64,000 nucleotides of DNA from Candidatus Iainarchaeum sp. (GCA_026413945.1 JAOAJX010000001.1:1-64000); one strand, 5' to 3'. Positions 1 through 8,652 are shown, numbered from the stretch's first letter. Notes: generated by a model from the letters alone, not told the origin. Program-made: numbers and translations.

Positions 1-1753
1 TGTCAGCATATGTTGCAATCTTTATGTTTAAATTGCTATCATCATTATTTGCATTACTTTGACCTTTAATTACAGCTTTAAAATTACCTCTTGCATTTTT
101 ATCTGCATCTACTTTAACAGTTATAAGATTGCAATCGCCTCCTTCAAGAACACCTAAGCTGGATGGACTTAGCGTTATCTTAATCCAATTGTTTGTATCG
201 CCGAATACCTGTTTTGAGAAATTCGCATATTGAAGCGCCTTAAAACCTGTGTTACACGCAAAGATCTCAAGCTGTTGCTCTGAGTCTGGTAATATGGTGA
301 ATATAGTAACCTGCTGCTTTTCTGGGAAAAGAGATAATAGGCCGTTTTTATCTGGTAGAGAAAGTGTTCTTATTGAGATTCTTGAGGAATCATAGTTTAC
401 TTTGCTTAGGCCTTCGATCAGGCCATTGTAGTCGCCGTTTGCATCTTGCGGGACATTGATTGATATTTTAAGCGGTTCACAGGTTCCCTTTTGCAAAACC
501 GCTATTTTGGTAGGGCTTAAATTAACCCAGCTGTTTGCATCGCGCTCCATTGAGCGCTTGAGGTTGATATCATTGAGGTCTTTCAGGCCTAAGTTGCATG
601 CATAAATGTTAACATCCTCTCTTGAGCCCTTGAATATTGAAAGCGGGTAATATTCCGGGAAAAGGTATAATTCGCCCTCTTCTTCAGGCAGTGAAAGAAC
701 CTTTATTAAGAGGATTGATGTATCGCTGTTTACATTGCTTGTGCCATAAATTGTACCAGTGTAAATTCCATTTGCATCTTCAGGAACACTCATGGTTACT
801 TTAAACGGCACACACGTCTCCCTTGCAAGCGGGGCAATCGTTGTCTGACCCAGGGCAACCCAGCTGTTTGCATTGCGGTCCATGGAACGAGTTAGATTGA
901 CGTAGTTAAGGTCTTCCATTCCAACATTGCAGGCATAAAAGTTGATGTCCTCTGTTGTGCCCTTCAGTATGGAAATTGGGTATTGCTCTGGATAAAGCTC
1001 AAGCCAGGCCTTCTTTATTATCGTTGCAGAAACCTCTATTGTTACAGGTACAAAAATCTCATATGTCTGGTTTGGGGTTACTGCTGTGAAAACCAATGAA
1101 CCTGGATATGCTCCTGCAGCAAAGGCATCTGAATAAAAATTAAGGTCAAGGGTTTTTGAGGTGCCTGCTTCGAGCTCAAATGATGCTGTATTAATGTCAA
1201 AATTTGCATGCGTATGGCTCCAATTTTTAACTAGAGAAACCTGTGCCTTGGTGTCGCCATCATTGTATATTGTTATCTTTTCCTGCTTGTCGCCGCCTCT
1301 TGAGATATGAACAAAAATAGAAGTCCTATCTAAGTAAATTTCCTCTATACCAAAAACAACATAACCTTCTTTTGCCTCAACCCAAACCTTGTGCTCACCG
1401 GGCTTTAGCGGCAATGTACCAACTAAATTAGCGTCGGCCTTAGCATAAATATCGCTACCAGCAACATTGAAAACAATGCTGCTGCCTTCAATGCCGCTTT
1501 TGCTCGGATTAATCGCACTTGGCACGGAAAAGAAAACCTTTTTTCTCGCGCCTTCGCCTTGCCTGTAAACATCGTTTGCAGCATTTACAAGGTCGTTGAC
1601 GCTCGTAACTGCTATCTGCTGCTGCCTCTCCAGCTGAATCTCTGACAAGGATGTATTAGAGTATGCAATTATAGTTATAAGAATCACTAGACCAACTGAG
1701 AGTATAACTAGAACCTCTACTGAACTTTGGCCTTTTTGACTCTTAAAAATCAT
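1..1753 (-). CDS. Class III pilin-like surface protein with tandem repeats (C-terminus cut by window edge)
   Basis: I translated this by hand because the ORF runs off the window and is absent from the track. It starts MIFKSQKGQSSVEVLVILSV, a class III (archaeal prepilin) signal: basic head, KGQSSVE cleavage motif and one hydrophobic helix. After about 250 residues come three similar tandem units. Their conserved cores are DINFYACNVG, DVNIYACNLG and LEIFACNTG, and the Cys codons lie near positions 929, 596 and 254, giving a period of 111-114 codons. The first two units also share an RSM-R-ANSW segment. The units look like secreted beta-sandwich domains, which is inference. The product is likely a large pilin-like adhesin or filament subunit anchored by its N-terminal helix. 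A TATA-like AAATATAATA and an inverted repeat lie just upstream. The true C-terminus is outside the window. Confidence 0.8.
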   Translation of the reverse strand, partial: MIFKSQKGQSSVEVLVILSVGLVILITIIAYSNTSLSEIQLERQQQIAVTSVNDLVNAANDVYRQGEGARKKVFFSVPSAINPSKSGIEGSSIVFNVAGSDIYAKADANLVGTLPLKPGEHKVWVEAKEGYVVFGIEEIYLDRTSIFVHISRGGDKQEKITIYNDGDTKAQVSLVKNWSHTHANFDINTASFELEAGTSKTLDLNFYSDAFAAGAYPGSLVFTAVTPNQTYEIFVPVTIEVSATIIKKAWLELYPEQYPISILKGTTEDINFYACNVGMEDLNYVNLTRSMDRNANSWVALGQTTIAPLARETCVPFKVTMSVPEDANGIYTGTIYGTSNVNSDTSILLIKVLSLPEEEGELYLFPEYYPLSIFKGSREDVNIYACNLGLKDLNDINLKRSMERDANSWVNLSPTKIAVLQKGTCEPLKISINVPQDANGDYNGLIEGLSKVNYDSSRISIRTLSLPDKNGLLSLFPEKQQVTIFTILPDSEQQLEIFACNTGFKALQYANFSKQVFGDTNNWIKITLSPSSLGVLEGGDCNLITVKVDADKNARGNFKAVIKGQSNANNDDSNLNIKIATYAD

Positions 1754-1783
1754 GGTAAACACTATGAAATATTATATTTAGGA

Positions 1784-1800
1784 AGTTATTAATAATAACT
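1784..1800. repeat. Short inverted repeat upstream of the pilin-like repeat protein
   Basis: AGTTATT-AAT-AATAACT is a perfect 7-bp inverted repeat with a 3-nt centre. It lies about 30 bp upstream of the minus-strand start at 1753, next to an AT-rich TATA-like segment, and just downstream of the KaiC-like gene's stop. The position fits an operator for the surface protein or a small hairpin ending the KaiC-like transcript. In such AT-rich DNA it could also be chance. Confidence 0.4.
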
Positions 1801-1822
1801 ATTATTTGATGAGCTCGGCCAC

Positions 1823-2764
1823 TTAAAAAATCTCTACATCAGGATAAACCTTTAAGCCAGTTTCCTCAAAACCCATGGCAAGAACCTTGTTTGTATGCTT
1901 TGTGCCGCGCATCTTAAGTATTTCGCAGCAGTGAACCCTTGTGCTTTTGCCGCCTTCTTTTTTGTAATAGAGCGCGATTATTGCATCTGAGAGAAATCCA
2001 AGAGAATCTGCCTTTGTGAGGTGCACATCGGCTGGCGTCTCTGAGATAACAATTGTTGTAGTCTCCCACTTGTGCAAAAGGTCAAAAAATTCAAGTATGC
2101 TCTGCCTTTTCACATATTCATCATGGAAAAGAAGCGCATAAGATGTTATTGAGTCAACAACCAAGCGCTTTGCACCAATTTCGTTTATCGCATCCTTTAT
2201 AGGCCCGCCGCCCTCTTTCATCAGCTTTTCAACTTGATGTGGCCTATACTCTAAAACCCTAAAAAGATTTTTTTGCTCTAAGGCCTGGAAATCCCAACCA
2301 AAAACAAGCGCATGCTTGTAAAGCGACTCCCTATCCTCTTCAAAGGTTATATAAATGCCAGGCTCCTTTTTAGCAACAATGCCATAATGCATAAATTGTA
2401 GCGCAAATATTGTTTTGCCAGTTCCGGGCGCTCCAACAAGGAGAACAACAGAGCCTTTTTCAAAACCACCTTCAATCAGCTCATCAAATGATTCTACGCC
2501 TGTGGAAACTCTTTCAATAGCCCTTTGTTTTGACTGCATTTGAGGAACGCTTATCTCACCTAATTGCTGTGCACTCTTGCCGAGTATAACATTATCAAAC
2601 TTTCGTGCTTGCTGTGATGCTTCTTCCTTGAACTCTTTTTTTGTAAGATCCTCTGGCTTTACTTCCTCAAGCAGCTCTTCCTTTTTGCTATCTGGTTGTT
2701 TTTGTTCTGCACCGAGCGACTGAAACATTTTGCCAACACTGTGCTTCTCTATTTTGTCTGTCAT
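1823..2764 (-). CDS. KaiC-like RecA-family ATPase, single domain
   Basis: The protein is a RecA-fold ATPase. It shows Walker A GAPGTGKT, a catalytic-type acidic pair in YITFEEDRES, and Walker B LVVDSITSY, the usual features of a single KaiC domain. About 90 hydrophilic, Lys/Glu-rich residues precede the domain. I place the start at the in-frame ATG at 2764 (MTDKIEKHSVG). The ORF-track extension to 2854 would add a hydrophobic stretch that is really the 5' region, including a plausible TATA box (TTTATTTA) about 30 nt upstream. Archaeal KaiC-like proteins often act as signalling ATPases, and FlaH/ArlH of the archaellum is a relative. It sits between a pilin-like gene and a winged-helix regulator, so a role in surface-structure control is possible but inferred. 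Confidence 0.85.
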   Translation of the reverse strand: MTDKIEKHSVGKMFQSLGAEQKQPDSKKEELLEEVKPEDLTKKEFKEEASQQARKFDNVILGKSAQQLGEISVPQMQSKQRAIERVSTGVESFDELIEGGFEKGSVVLLVGAPGTGKTIFALQFMHYGIVAKKEPGIYITFEEDRESLYKHALVFGWDFQALEQKNLFRVLEYRPHQVEKLMKEGGGPIKDAINEIGAKRLVVDSITSYALLFHDEYVKRQSILEFFDLLHKWETTTIVISETPADVHLTKADSLGFLSDAIIALYYKKEGGKSTRVHCCEILKMRGTKHTNKVLAMGFEETGLKVYPDVEIF

Positions 2765-2863
2765 AAAAACACCAAGAACATGGGAAAGACCAATAAATAA
2801 AAGAAATATATTAAGATTCAGATACATAAAAATTAAAATACCAACTTTGGCCAACAGAAGTTT

Positions 2864-3400
2864 TCATTTGTTCTCAGAGCGCTTTATAAGCTCTATTATT
2901 GACTTTGTTCTTGAGGCGCTCTTGTAAATTGGCTCAGTCGTAAAAAACATGTTGCGATCTCTTATAAAGCTATAAATCCCAGAAATGCTCTCGTAATAAT
3001 AGTTCTCAATGTGCTTCCTGTAAGACTCAACATCCTTGTAAACATACCTCGTGAGAAGATTCCAATTTCCAGAGCCAAGCATTCCTGAAAACCAATATAA
3101 GTGAGGGTCCTGCATTGCTTTATCAATAAAAGCATTAAAGGCCTCTTTTTGCGATAAGTCTGCCTGAAGAAGCATTGTTACTTCGAGGTTATAGCCTAAT
3201 GACCTGAAATTTATCTTTGGGCCATAGCCTTGTATAATGCCGGCTTTGCTGAGGAAATCCAAGGAACTAATTATTGTTGCCTTATGGAAACCTGTGTGCT
3301 TCTTAATTCGCTCTATGCTAGGCCTTACAGAGCCTTCTTTTAGCAGGGCTTCTAGAATTTTAACGCGTACTGAGTCTACAGCTGATTTTTTTAATACCAT
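2864..3400 (-). CDS. Winged-helix transcriptional regulator, Lrp/AsnC-like
   Basis: The N-terminal 65 residues form a helix-turn-helix (RIKKHTGFHKATIISSLDFLSKAGII), followed by a hydrophobic beta/alpha segment resembling an RAM-type ligand-binding or oligomerisation domain. The architecture matches archaeal Lrp/AsnC-like regulators, although the C-terminal half is divergent. The start is supported by GGTGAT three bases before the ATG. The gene lies upstream of and co-oriented with the KaiC-like ATPase, though that gene seems to have its own promoter. Its targets are unknown; adjacent surface-protein genes are the natural guess. Confidence 0.75.
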   Translation of the reverse strand: MVLKKSAVDSVRVKILEALLKEGSVRPSIERIKKHTGFHKATIISSLDFLSKAGIIQGYGPKINFRSLGYNLEVTMLLQADLSQKEAFNAFIDKAMQDPHLYWFSGMLGSGNWNLLTRYVYKDVESYRKHIENYYYESISGIYSFIRDRNMFFTTEPIYKSASRTKSIIELIKRSENK

Positions 3401-3479
3401 AATATCACCACAGTATTATAATAGTACATTAATAGAAATTAAAAATGTAATTTTATTACATATTATTAGCATAAATTGC

Positions 3480-3487
3480 TTTATATA
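3480..3487 (+). promoter_or_regulatory. TATA box for the small membrane protein gene
   Basis: TTTATATA is a near-consensus archaeal TATA box. A start site about 25 nt downstream would give a short leader that contains GGAGGG and then an in-frame TTG codon at 3529. The order box, leader, ribosome-binding site and start codon is what makes the short ORF credible. Confidence 0.6.
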
Positions 3488-3528
3488 GGTTAGTAGATAA
3501 TATATACGCAAAACCAAAAGGAGGGTTG

Positions 3529-3663
3529 TTGCAAGAACCAAAGTCAATTAGAGGGATGGGGCAGCTCACCAGGCTAAAATGGTTTCTGAAGAGGCCCCTT
3601 CTTCCTCTAATTCTTTTTCTGATATACTTAGCATTTGTTGAAATCACTGTAAAGTTGCTTTAG
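3529..3663 (+). CDS. Small single-pass membrane protein (44 aa), TTG start
   Basis: This gene is too short for the ORF track. It reads (M)QEPKSIRGMGQLTRLKWF, then a hydrophobic helix (PLLPLILFLIYLAFVEITV) and ends KLL-stop. A strong GGAGGG site sits 3-4 bases before the TTG at 3529; the preceding TTG at 3526 is in frame and equally possible. A TTTATATA box lies at the right distance upstream. The product would have a basic cytoplasmic head (several Arg/Lys) and one transmembrane helix with positive-inside topology. Its last 36 bases overlap the convergent lipoprotein gene. I recognise no family. The regulatory signals make it more convincing than an average 44-codon ORF. Confidence 0.6.
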   Translation: MQEPKSIRGMGQLTRLKWFLKRPLLPLILFLIYLAFVEITVKLL

Positions 3664-4467
3664 TTCATTAATCGAGGAAATCATTTCTGACTGCAGATCG
3701 TAGAGTTCTTTGGTTTCTAAGCTGAGGGATTCGAGCTCAACAATTATATTTTCTGCTTCTGAAACAAGAGTATTTGCTTCCTCTATTTTCTTATAAAAAT
3801 CAGCAATGTTATTGCAATCAACCCTTTCGAAATCAATTTCTTCAAAAAAGGCCTTTGACTTTTGGTATAGAAAACACTCTTCACCAAGAATTGCTTTGAT
3901 TCTCGCTTTATTCTTTAAAATGTTAAAGCCATTTTCATCTATAAGCAATGAATTCACTCTTAGCTCTTTTGCTTCTACCGGATATCTTAAAGAAAAAGCG
4001 CGAACATTGCTATTGCTCTTTTCAGCCATTGATGAGAGTTCTTTTAGGTCATTAGCAATGCCTGAAAATGATTTTAGGTAAGAGCATTCTGTGGATGAAG
4101 CTTTGCTTATTTCAACAGAAACGCTTTCATTCAATAGCAGTGCATTTCTTGAGCTCAGTACAATTATTTTTTTCTTTAAAAATTCTGCAAAATCGCATTG
4201 CATTGACCAATACTCCTTCATAATGCCGGAGCTTGAATCCTGCAGAGACTTTGCTTTTTTCAAAACAGAGCTAATTTCTGAGAGGAATCTTTCTTTTTCC
4301 AACTCATTAATATCGCTTACGTCTGTGCTCTTGAGCTTTTCCAAATCAATCCCTTGCCAGATGTCTTCTGCTTTTCTATTAGTTTGAATGCAGCCAATAA
4401 TAAAGAGGAAAAGCAATAAACATGTTACAAAAAAAAGTGTGGGCCTCTGCCAATAACCCATTATCAT
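3628..4467 (-). CDS. Putative lipoprotein, alpha-helical, function unknown
   Basis: The N-terminus has basic residues, a hydrophobic segment (LFFVTCLLLFLFIIGC) and a lipobox-like IIGC, which suggests a membrane-anchored lipoprotein cleaved before Cys26. The rest is Glu/Lys/Ser-rich and predicted helical, with four or five scattered cysteines and possible coiled-coil segments. The first ATG overlaps the topoisomerase stop codon as ATGA, so the two genes are probably co-transcribed and translationally coupled. No enzyme motif is visible and I do not recognise a family. An extracytoplasmic structural or sensor role is only a guess. Confidence 0.65.
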   Translation of the reverse strand: MIMGYWQRPTLFFVTCLLLFLFIIGCIQTNRKAEDIWQGIDLEKLKSTDVSDINELEKERFLSEISSVLKKAKSLQDSSSGIMKEYWSMQCDFAEFLKKKIIVLSSRNALLLNESVSVEISKASSTECSYLKSFSGIANDLKELSSMAEKSNSNVRAFSLRYPVEAKELRVNSLLIDENGFNILKNKARIKAILGEECFLYQKSKAFFEEIDFERVDCNNIADFYKKIEEANTLVSEAENIIVELESLSLETKELYDLQSEMISSINELKQLYSDFNKC

Positions 4468-6521
4468 TTGGATTCACGCTCATTATCTTTTGGGGTTTCG
4501 CTTTTAGCTTTCCATGAACTCTTGCTCGGACAATTTGGATCAATGCACATTTCATAGCGGAAGTTCCTTGAGGTGACTTTTATCATCGGCTTTTGGCAGA
4601 TTGTGCATTTCTTTTCTAAAGGCTCTATCTTGCCTTTTTGTGGTAGGGGGTATGTTATGCGGCATTCTGGGTAATTTGTGCAGCCAAGAAAGCGCTTCCC
4701 GTTTTTGCTGTTTCTCAGAAGAAGCGCTCCCTCACAACCAGCTCTCGTGCATTGAAACTGCTTTCTATCCGCCATCAGTGCTTCCCTTAGTGCTTCACCT
4801 ATCTCTTGCTTTTTATCGAGAAGATCCTCCAATGCTTTTTCTAACATCCTTCTTGACTCTTCAACAACTTCGTCTTTTTCTTTCTTTCCTATAGCTATTT
4901 CGTCCATTTCTTTCTCAATTTGTGCAGTCATGTCTGGCTTGATTATCGCACTTTCCTGCTTCTCAAGAGCGTCAACAGTTGCGAATGCAATCTTATTTGG
5001 AATTATTGCCTTGTTTCCCTTTATATAGCCCCTAGCATATAGCTTCTGTATTATCTCATGCCTTGTTGATTTTGTGCCAAGGCCAAGATCTGCCATTAGT
5101 TTTATTAAGGCACCTTGCGAATACCTTGGCTTTGGCTTTGTTTCTTTTTCATGGATTTTCATTTCAATCAGTTTTACAAGAGATCCTTCCTTAAGTGAAG
5201 GAAGTATTATTTCTTCTGTGCTGCTATAAGGGTAAATCTTTTTCCAGCCGAGCTTAAGGTAGCGCTTTCCTGTCGCAACGAAAGGCTCCTTTCCAACTAA
5301 AATCTCTGCGTTTATAAATTCAGCCAACGCATCTTCTCCAAGAGTTGCCAAAAAGTGCCTACTTATGAGTTCATATATTTTAGCGTGATTACCACTTAAT
5401 TGGGTCTTGGGGAGATCAACAGGATGTATTGGCGGATGATCCTTAGTTGCCTTTCCTGATGAAGGCAAAATCTTCCTTTTTAGTATTTCATTGCAGTATT
5501 CTGAAAATTCTTTTTTTAAAGACAGCTTTTCAACAATTTTTTTCAGGCCTATTGTTGCAGGATAAGCTTCATTATCAGTCCTTGGGTAGCTGATGTAACC
5601 TAACTGATAAAGTTCCTCAGCTATATTCATCGCTTGGGGCGCTGAAATTCCTATCGAGCTGGCTGCTTTCAAAAAAGAAGTTGTGTTAAAAGGCAATGGG
5701 CGTTTTATGACTTTTTCTGAAACAATTACCCTTGCAACCAGACCCATTGGTTCCTTGCTTTTTAGGACCTCAATTGCCTTTTCTTTTTCCCAGAATCTAC
5801 CTTCTTTATGAATCGCATTGAAGCGCTTGCCATCTTTTTCAAATATAGCCTCTACTTCCCAATATGGCTTTGGCTTAAATGCAAGGATTTCCTTTTCTCT
5901 GTCAACAATTAATGCCAAAACAGGGCTTTGGACTCTGCCAGCAGAAAGAAATTCCTTGCCTAATTGCCCAGAAACTATTGAAAGAAATCTTGTTAGCACG
6001 GCACCCCATATTAGGTCTGTTTCACGCCTTGCATTTGCGGAATTTGCGAGATTAAAGTCAAGCTTAGTTGGTTTCTTAAATGCTTCTTCAATATCCTGCT
6101 TGGTTATCGCAGAGAAAACAACTCTCTTTGTCTTTATTGCCGGGTTTGCTTCATGAGCGCATTGCAATGCTTCAAGAGCAATGCTTTCGCCCTCACGGTC
6201 ATAATCTGTGGCAAATATTATTTCATCGGCATCTTTTGCATACTTTATAAGCGCCGATATTATGTTTTTTTCTCTTTTCACATACTCAATATCACTAAAA
6301 ACAAGTTTGCGTAAATCTGTGCCAATCCATGGTGAATATTGCTTAGGAAAATCAACGTCAAGTATGTGGCCACGAAGTGGAACAACCACATATTCTTCAC
6401 CAGCTCTAAAAAAATGATAAGCTGGCGCATTGCCAACCCGCTCTTCATGAACATTGCTATCAGCCAGAAGCTCCGCAATTCTCCTTCCAGCAATGTTTTT
6501 TTCAGCAATGATTAGCTTCAC
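4464..6521 (-). CDS. topA: DNA topoisomerase I (type IA)
   Basis: The enzyme relaxes negatively supercoiled DNA through a 5'-phosphotyrosine intermediate. The N-terminal Toprim domain begins KLIIAEKN and has the acidic ATDYDREGE motif. The catalytic tyrosine lies in GYISYPRTDNEAYP. Two C-terminal zinc-ribbon segments are visible: CTRAGC...GCTNYPEC and CTICQKP...CIDPNCPS. The length (about 685 aa) is normal for archaeal TopA. Family members begin at the KLIIAEK strand, so I prefer the GTG at 6521; the ATG at 6551 would add ten residues. The stop overlaps the downstream lipoprotein start. Confidence 0.95.
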   Translation of the reverse strand: MKLIIAEKNIAGRRIAELLADSNVHEERVGNAPAYHFFRAGEEYVVVPLRGHILDVDFPKQYSPWIGTDLRKLVFSDIEYVKREKNIISALIKYAKDADEIIFATDYDREGESIALEALQCAHEANPAIKTKRVVFSAITKQDIEEAFKKPTKLDFNLANSANARRETDLIWGAVLTRFLSIVSGQLGKEFLSAGRVQSPVLALIVDREKEILAFKPKPYWEVEAIFEKDGKRFNAIHKEGRFWEKEKAIEVLKSKEPMGLVARVIVSEKVIKRPLPFNTTSFLKAASSIGISAPQAMNIAEELYQLGYISYPRTDNEAYPATIGLKKIVEKLSLKKEFSEYCNEILKRKILPSSGKATKDHPPIHPVDLPKTQLSGNHAKIYELISRHFLATLGEDALAEFINAEILVGKEPFVATGKRYLKLGWKKIYPYSSTEEIILPSLKEGSLVKLIEMKIHEKETKPKPRYSQGALIKLMADLGLGTKSTRHEIIQKLYARGYIKGNKAIIPNKIAFATVDALEKQESAIIKPDMTAQIEKEMDEIAIGKKEKDEVVEESRRMLEKALEDLLDKKQEIGEALREALMADRKQFQCTRAGCEGALLLRNSKNGKRFLGCTNYPECRITYPLPQKGKIEPLEKKCTICQKPMIKVTSRNFRYEMCIDPNCPSKSSWKAKSETPKDNERESK

Positions 6522-6624
6522 TTTACCACTAAAATAGCTATTTGTGTGCAAAACATAAAAAAGGTAGAGGTCTTAGAAACAGGTAAACGGAAATTAGGAT
6601 AAAAGTTTTTTTAGATTAGATTTC

Positions 6625-7098
6625 CTAAAACCTTTTTTGCATTACGCTTGCTGGCAGAGTATTTGTCTTTCTCACTTCATCAAGGACGACAAGCGTTTTC
6701 ATATCCATAACGCCGCTTATAGAACTTAAGCGCTCTACAAAATCCTTAACTGATGAAAGGTCTGGAAGGACTGCCTTTACAAGAAGATTATATTCCCCCA
6801 AAACTTGGTATATCTCCAAAACATGCTCAAAAGACTCTATGCGCTTGAGAACATCTTTTGTCTGCGCTAGTTCAGTCCTAAGCTGCAAATAAACCGGCTT
6901 CTCAAAGCCGAGCACGCCATAGTTTACCTCTGCTCTTATGGCCTTTATTATGCCTCGCCTTTTCAATGAATCGACACGCTTTCTTATTGCAACATCAGTA
7001 AGTTGGGCTTCCTTTGCAATTGCCTTGTAGCTTGTGCGACCATCTTCCAAAAGCTTCTTTAGTATAAGAACCTCAATCCTATCAAGAGACGCTATCAT
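6625..7098 (-). CDS. Lrp/AsnC family transcriptional regulator
   Basis: This is a canonical two-domain feast/famine regulator. An N-terminal helix-turn-helix begins LDRIEVLILKKLLEDGRTSYKAIAKE and continues through AIRKRVDSLKRRGII. A C-terminal RAM domain spans roughly residues 65-150 (VYLQLRTELAQTKDVL through MDMKTLVVLDEV). The length of 157 aa is typical. Its ATG overlaps the stop of the upstream membrane protein as ATGA, so the two are translationally coupled. The ligand and targets cannot be read from the sequence. Confidence 0.9.
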   Translation of the reverse strand: MIASLDRIEVLILKKLLEDGRTSYKAIAKEAQLTDVAIRKRVDSLKRRGIIKAIRAEVNYGVLGFEKPVYLQLRTELAQTKDVLKRIESFEHVLEIYQVLGEYNLLVKAVLPDLSSVKDFVERLSSISGVMDMKTLVVLDEVRKTNTLPASVMQKRF

Positions 7099-7883
7099 TT
7101 TATCAAAACCTGCCTTTTTATAAGGTCAAATTTAAGCATATAGAAAAAAGTCTTAAGTATTTCAATGAAAGGCACCACAAATACAAGAGTTATTGCTATT
7201 GAAATCACTTGTCCAACAATGAACTCGCTTGCAACTAATGAACCAAAAACACCTGTAAGTGCAACCATGTCAAGAATAAATTCTATAAGGCCAACAAGAA
7301 GCAGCAATGCTGCCATCAAAAAAACAACTTTTAAAGCAATCACTGGGTTTTTTCTCACAAAAGAGGCGCTTTCGGCAAGCGCTGTTTCTAAAGAGACTTC
7401 ATCAATAACTATTGCTTGAGGCACGAACATAAAAAAAATTGAAATGATGAAAACAAATACTAAAAAGGCCACTAGAAGGTTTAAGCTTATGGAAGACAAA
7501 ATTAGTGCAGGGATAAAAACCAAGGCAAGTATAATGGCATAAAAGCCAAATATCTTAAAAGCAAATTTACTTACCATTTCTTTTAAGTAAAAATGAACCT
7601 TCACCTTGCTGAGGTCTCGCCTCACAGCTAGGCATATAAGACCTATCAAAAAGGAATAGAAGAATAGGAAAACTAGGGCTAAGATGAAAATAGGTATTGC
7701 TTGTGTGCTAAGCATATAGTCAATGAGTATGGTGCCAGAAGAAAGCGTAATACCTGTTTCAAAAAAAGGCACCCTAAAAAACGGAATTATGAATACTGGC
7801 ACAAAAGCCAGCAAAAGTGCAAATAATAGGCATATTTTAAAATTACTCTTATATTCTTGAAAAGACTTTGAAATGACATCCAT
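7095..7883 (-). CDS. Polytopic membrane protein (about six helices), function unknown
   Basis: The protein has about six hydrophobic helices in 262 residues and no catalytic motif. The amphipathic segment VSLETALAESASFVRKNPVIAL resembles the E-AL-ESW-L-K motif found in archaeal DUF7847/glycerophosphodiesterase-membrane-domain-like proteins. The protein at 28963-29988 has a similar segment (PVRALEESWALTKGNVLSII), so the two may be distant paralogues. It is coupled by ATGA overlap to an Lrp/AsnC regulator and is divergent from thymidine kinase across a 58-bp promoter region. Its function is unknown. Confidence 0.7.
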   Translation of the reverse strand: MDVISKSFQEYKSNFKICLLFALLLAFVPVFIIPFFRVPFFETGITLSSGTILIDYMLSTQAIPIFILALVFLFFYSFLIGLICLAVRRDLSKVKVHFYLKEMVSKFAFKIFGFYAIILALVFIPALILSSISLNLLVAFLVFVFIISIFFMFVPQAIVIDEVSLETALAESASFVRKNPVIALKVVFLMAALLLLVGLIEFILDMVALTGVFGSLVASEFIVGQVISIAITLVFVVPFIEILKTFFYMLKFDLIKRQVLIK

Positions 7884-7941
7884 AGATGTAATTTAACAGA
7901 AAAAGCTATTTAAACAAAACGCACCTAAAAAATCGGTTATT

Positions 7942-8586
7942 ATGATCGAAATTGTAACAGGACCAATGTTCAGCGGCAAATCTGAAGAGCTGATGAGGCG
8001 AATAAGGCGCCTTCGGATTGCAGGCAGGAAAGTAAAGGTTTTCTCACCAGAGATTGATTTTAGGGGCGGAAAAAACTGCATATACTCTCACGATGATAGG
8101 CGCATAGAAGCTATACCAATAAACAACAGCTCTGAGATAATGGAACATCTTGAAAAGGACACGAGAGCTGTTGGAATAGATGAGATACAATTTTTAGATG
8201 ATGGAATAATTGACATTGCAATTGAATTGGCTGAGAGAGACTTTGATGTTATACTTGCATGCCTCAACCTTGATTTTCGTGGTGAGCCTTTTAGGTTTAG
8301 AAATTCAGAAAGGACAGTAGCTGAAATAATAGCTTTAAGTGAATCCGTAACAAAGCTTCATGCAATATGCACTGAAAAATTAAAAGTAAATGGCACAGAA
8401 AGTATCTGTGGTAGAAACGCATATTTCACTCAGCGCTTAATAAATGGTAAGCCAGCCCCCTATAACAGCCCACTTATTGTAGTTGGGAGTGAGGACTTAT
8501 ATGTAGCAAGATGCAGAAAACACCACAAAGTTCCGGGAAAGCCAAAAGAGTTGAAAAGGCGGTTTGAATTCCAAACTGAATATTAA
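7942..8586 (+). CDS. tdk: Thymidine kinase, type II
   Basis: The enzyme phosphorylates thymidine (and deoxyuridine) for nucleotide salvage. The sequence shows P-loop GPMFSGKS (residues 7-14), Walker B/catalytic segment GIDEIQFLD, and the lasso region ending TQRLINGKPAPYNSPLIVVG. The length of 214 aa is near normal. The zinc-binding part is odd: instead of a compact CxxC it reads CTEKLKVNGTESICG, a roughly ten-residue insertion, with C-R-K-H-H later. Metal binding may be altered. The enzyme is common in bacteria and scattered in archaea, so transfer is likely. It is followed by MCM after 106 bp. Confidence 0.93.
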   Translation: MIEIVTGPMFSGKSEELMRRIRRLRIAGRKVKVFSPEIDFRGGKNCIYSHDDRRIEAIPINNSSEIMEHLEKDTRAVGIDEIQFLDDGIIDIAIELAERDFDVILACLNLDFRGEPFRFRNSERTVAEIIALSESVTKLHAICTEKLKVNGTESICGRNAYFTQRLINGKPAPYNSPLIVVGSEDLYVARCRKHHKVPGKPKELKRRFEFQTEY

Positions 8587-8652
8587 TAAATTCAAAACGC
8601 AGCTCAATCATTTTAATCTCCCAACACTGCTTTTCATAGGAAATAAACTCAG

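Noticed and set aside
3456-3647. 63-aa minus-strand ORF in the gap between regulator and lipoprotein
   Set aside because: The plus strand carries a small ORF with TATA box and SD in the same place; the minus ORF has neither.
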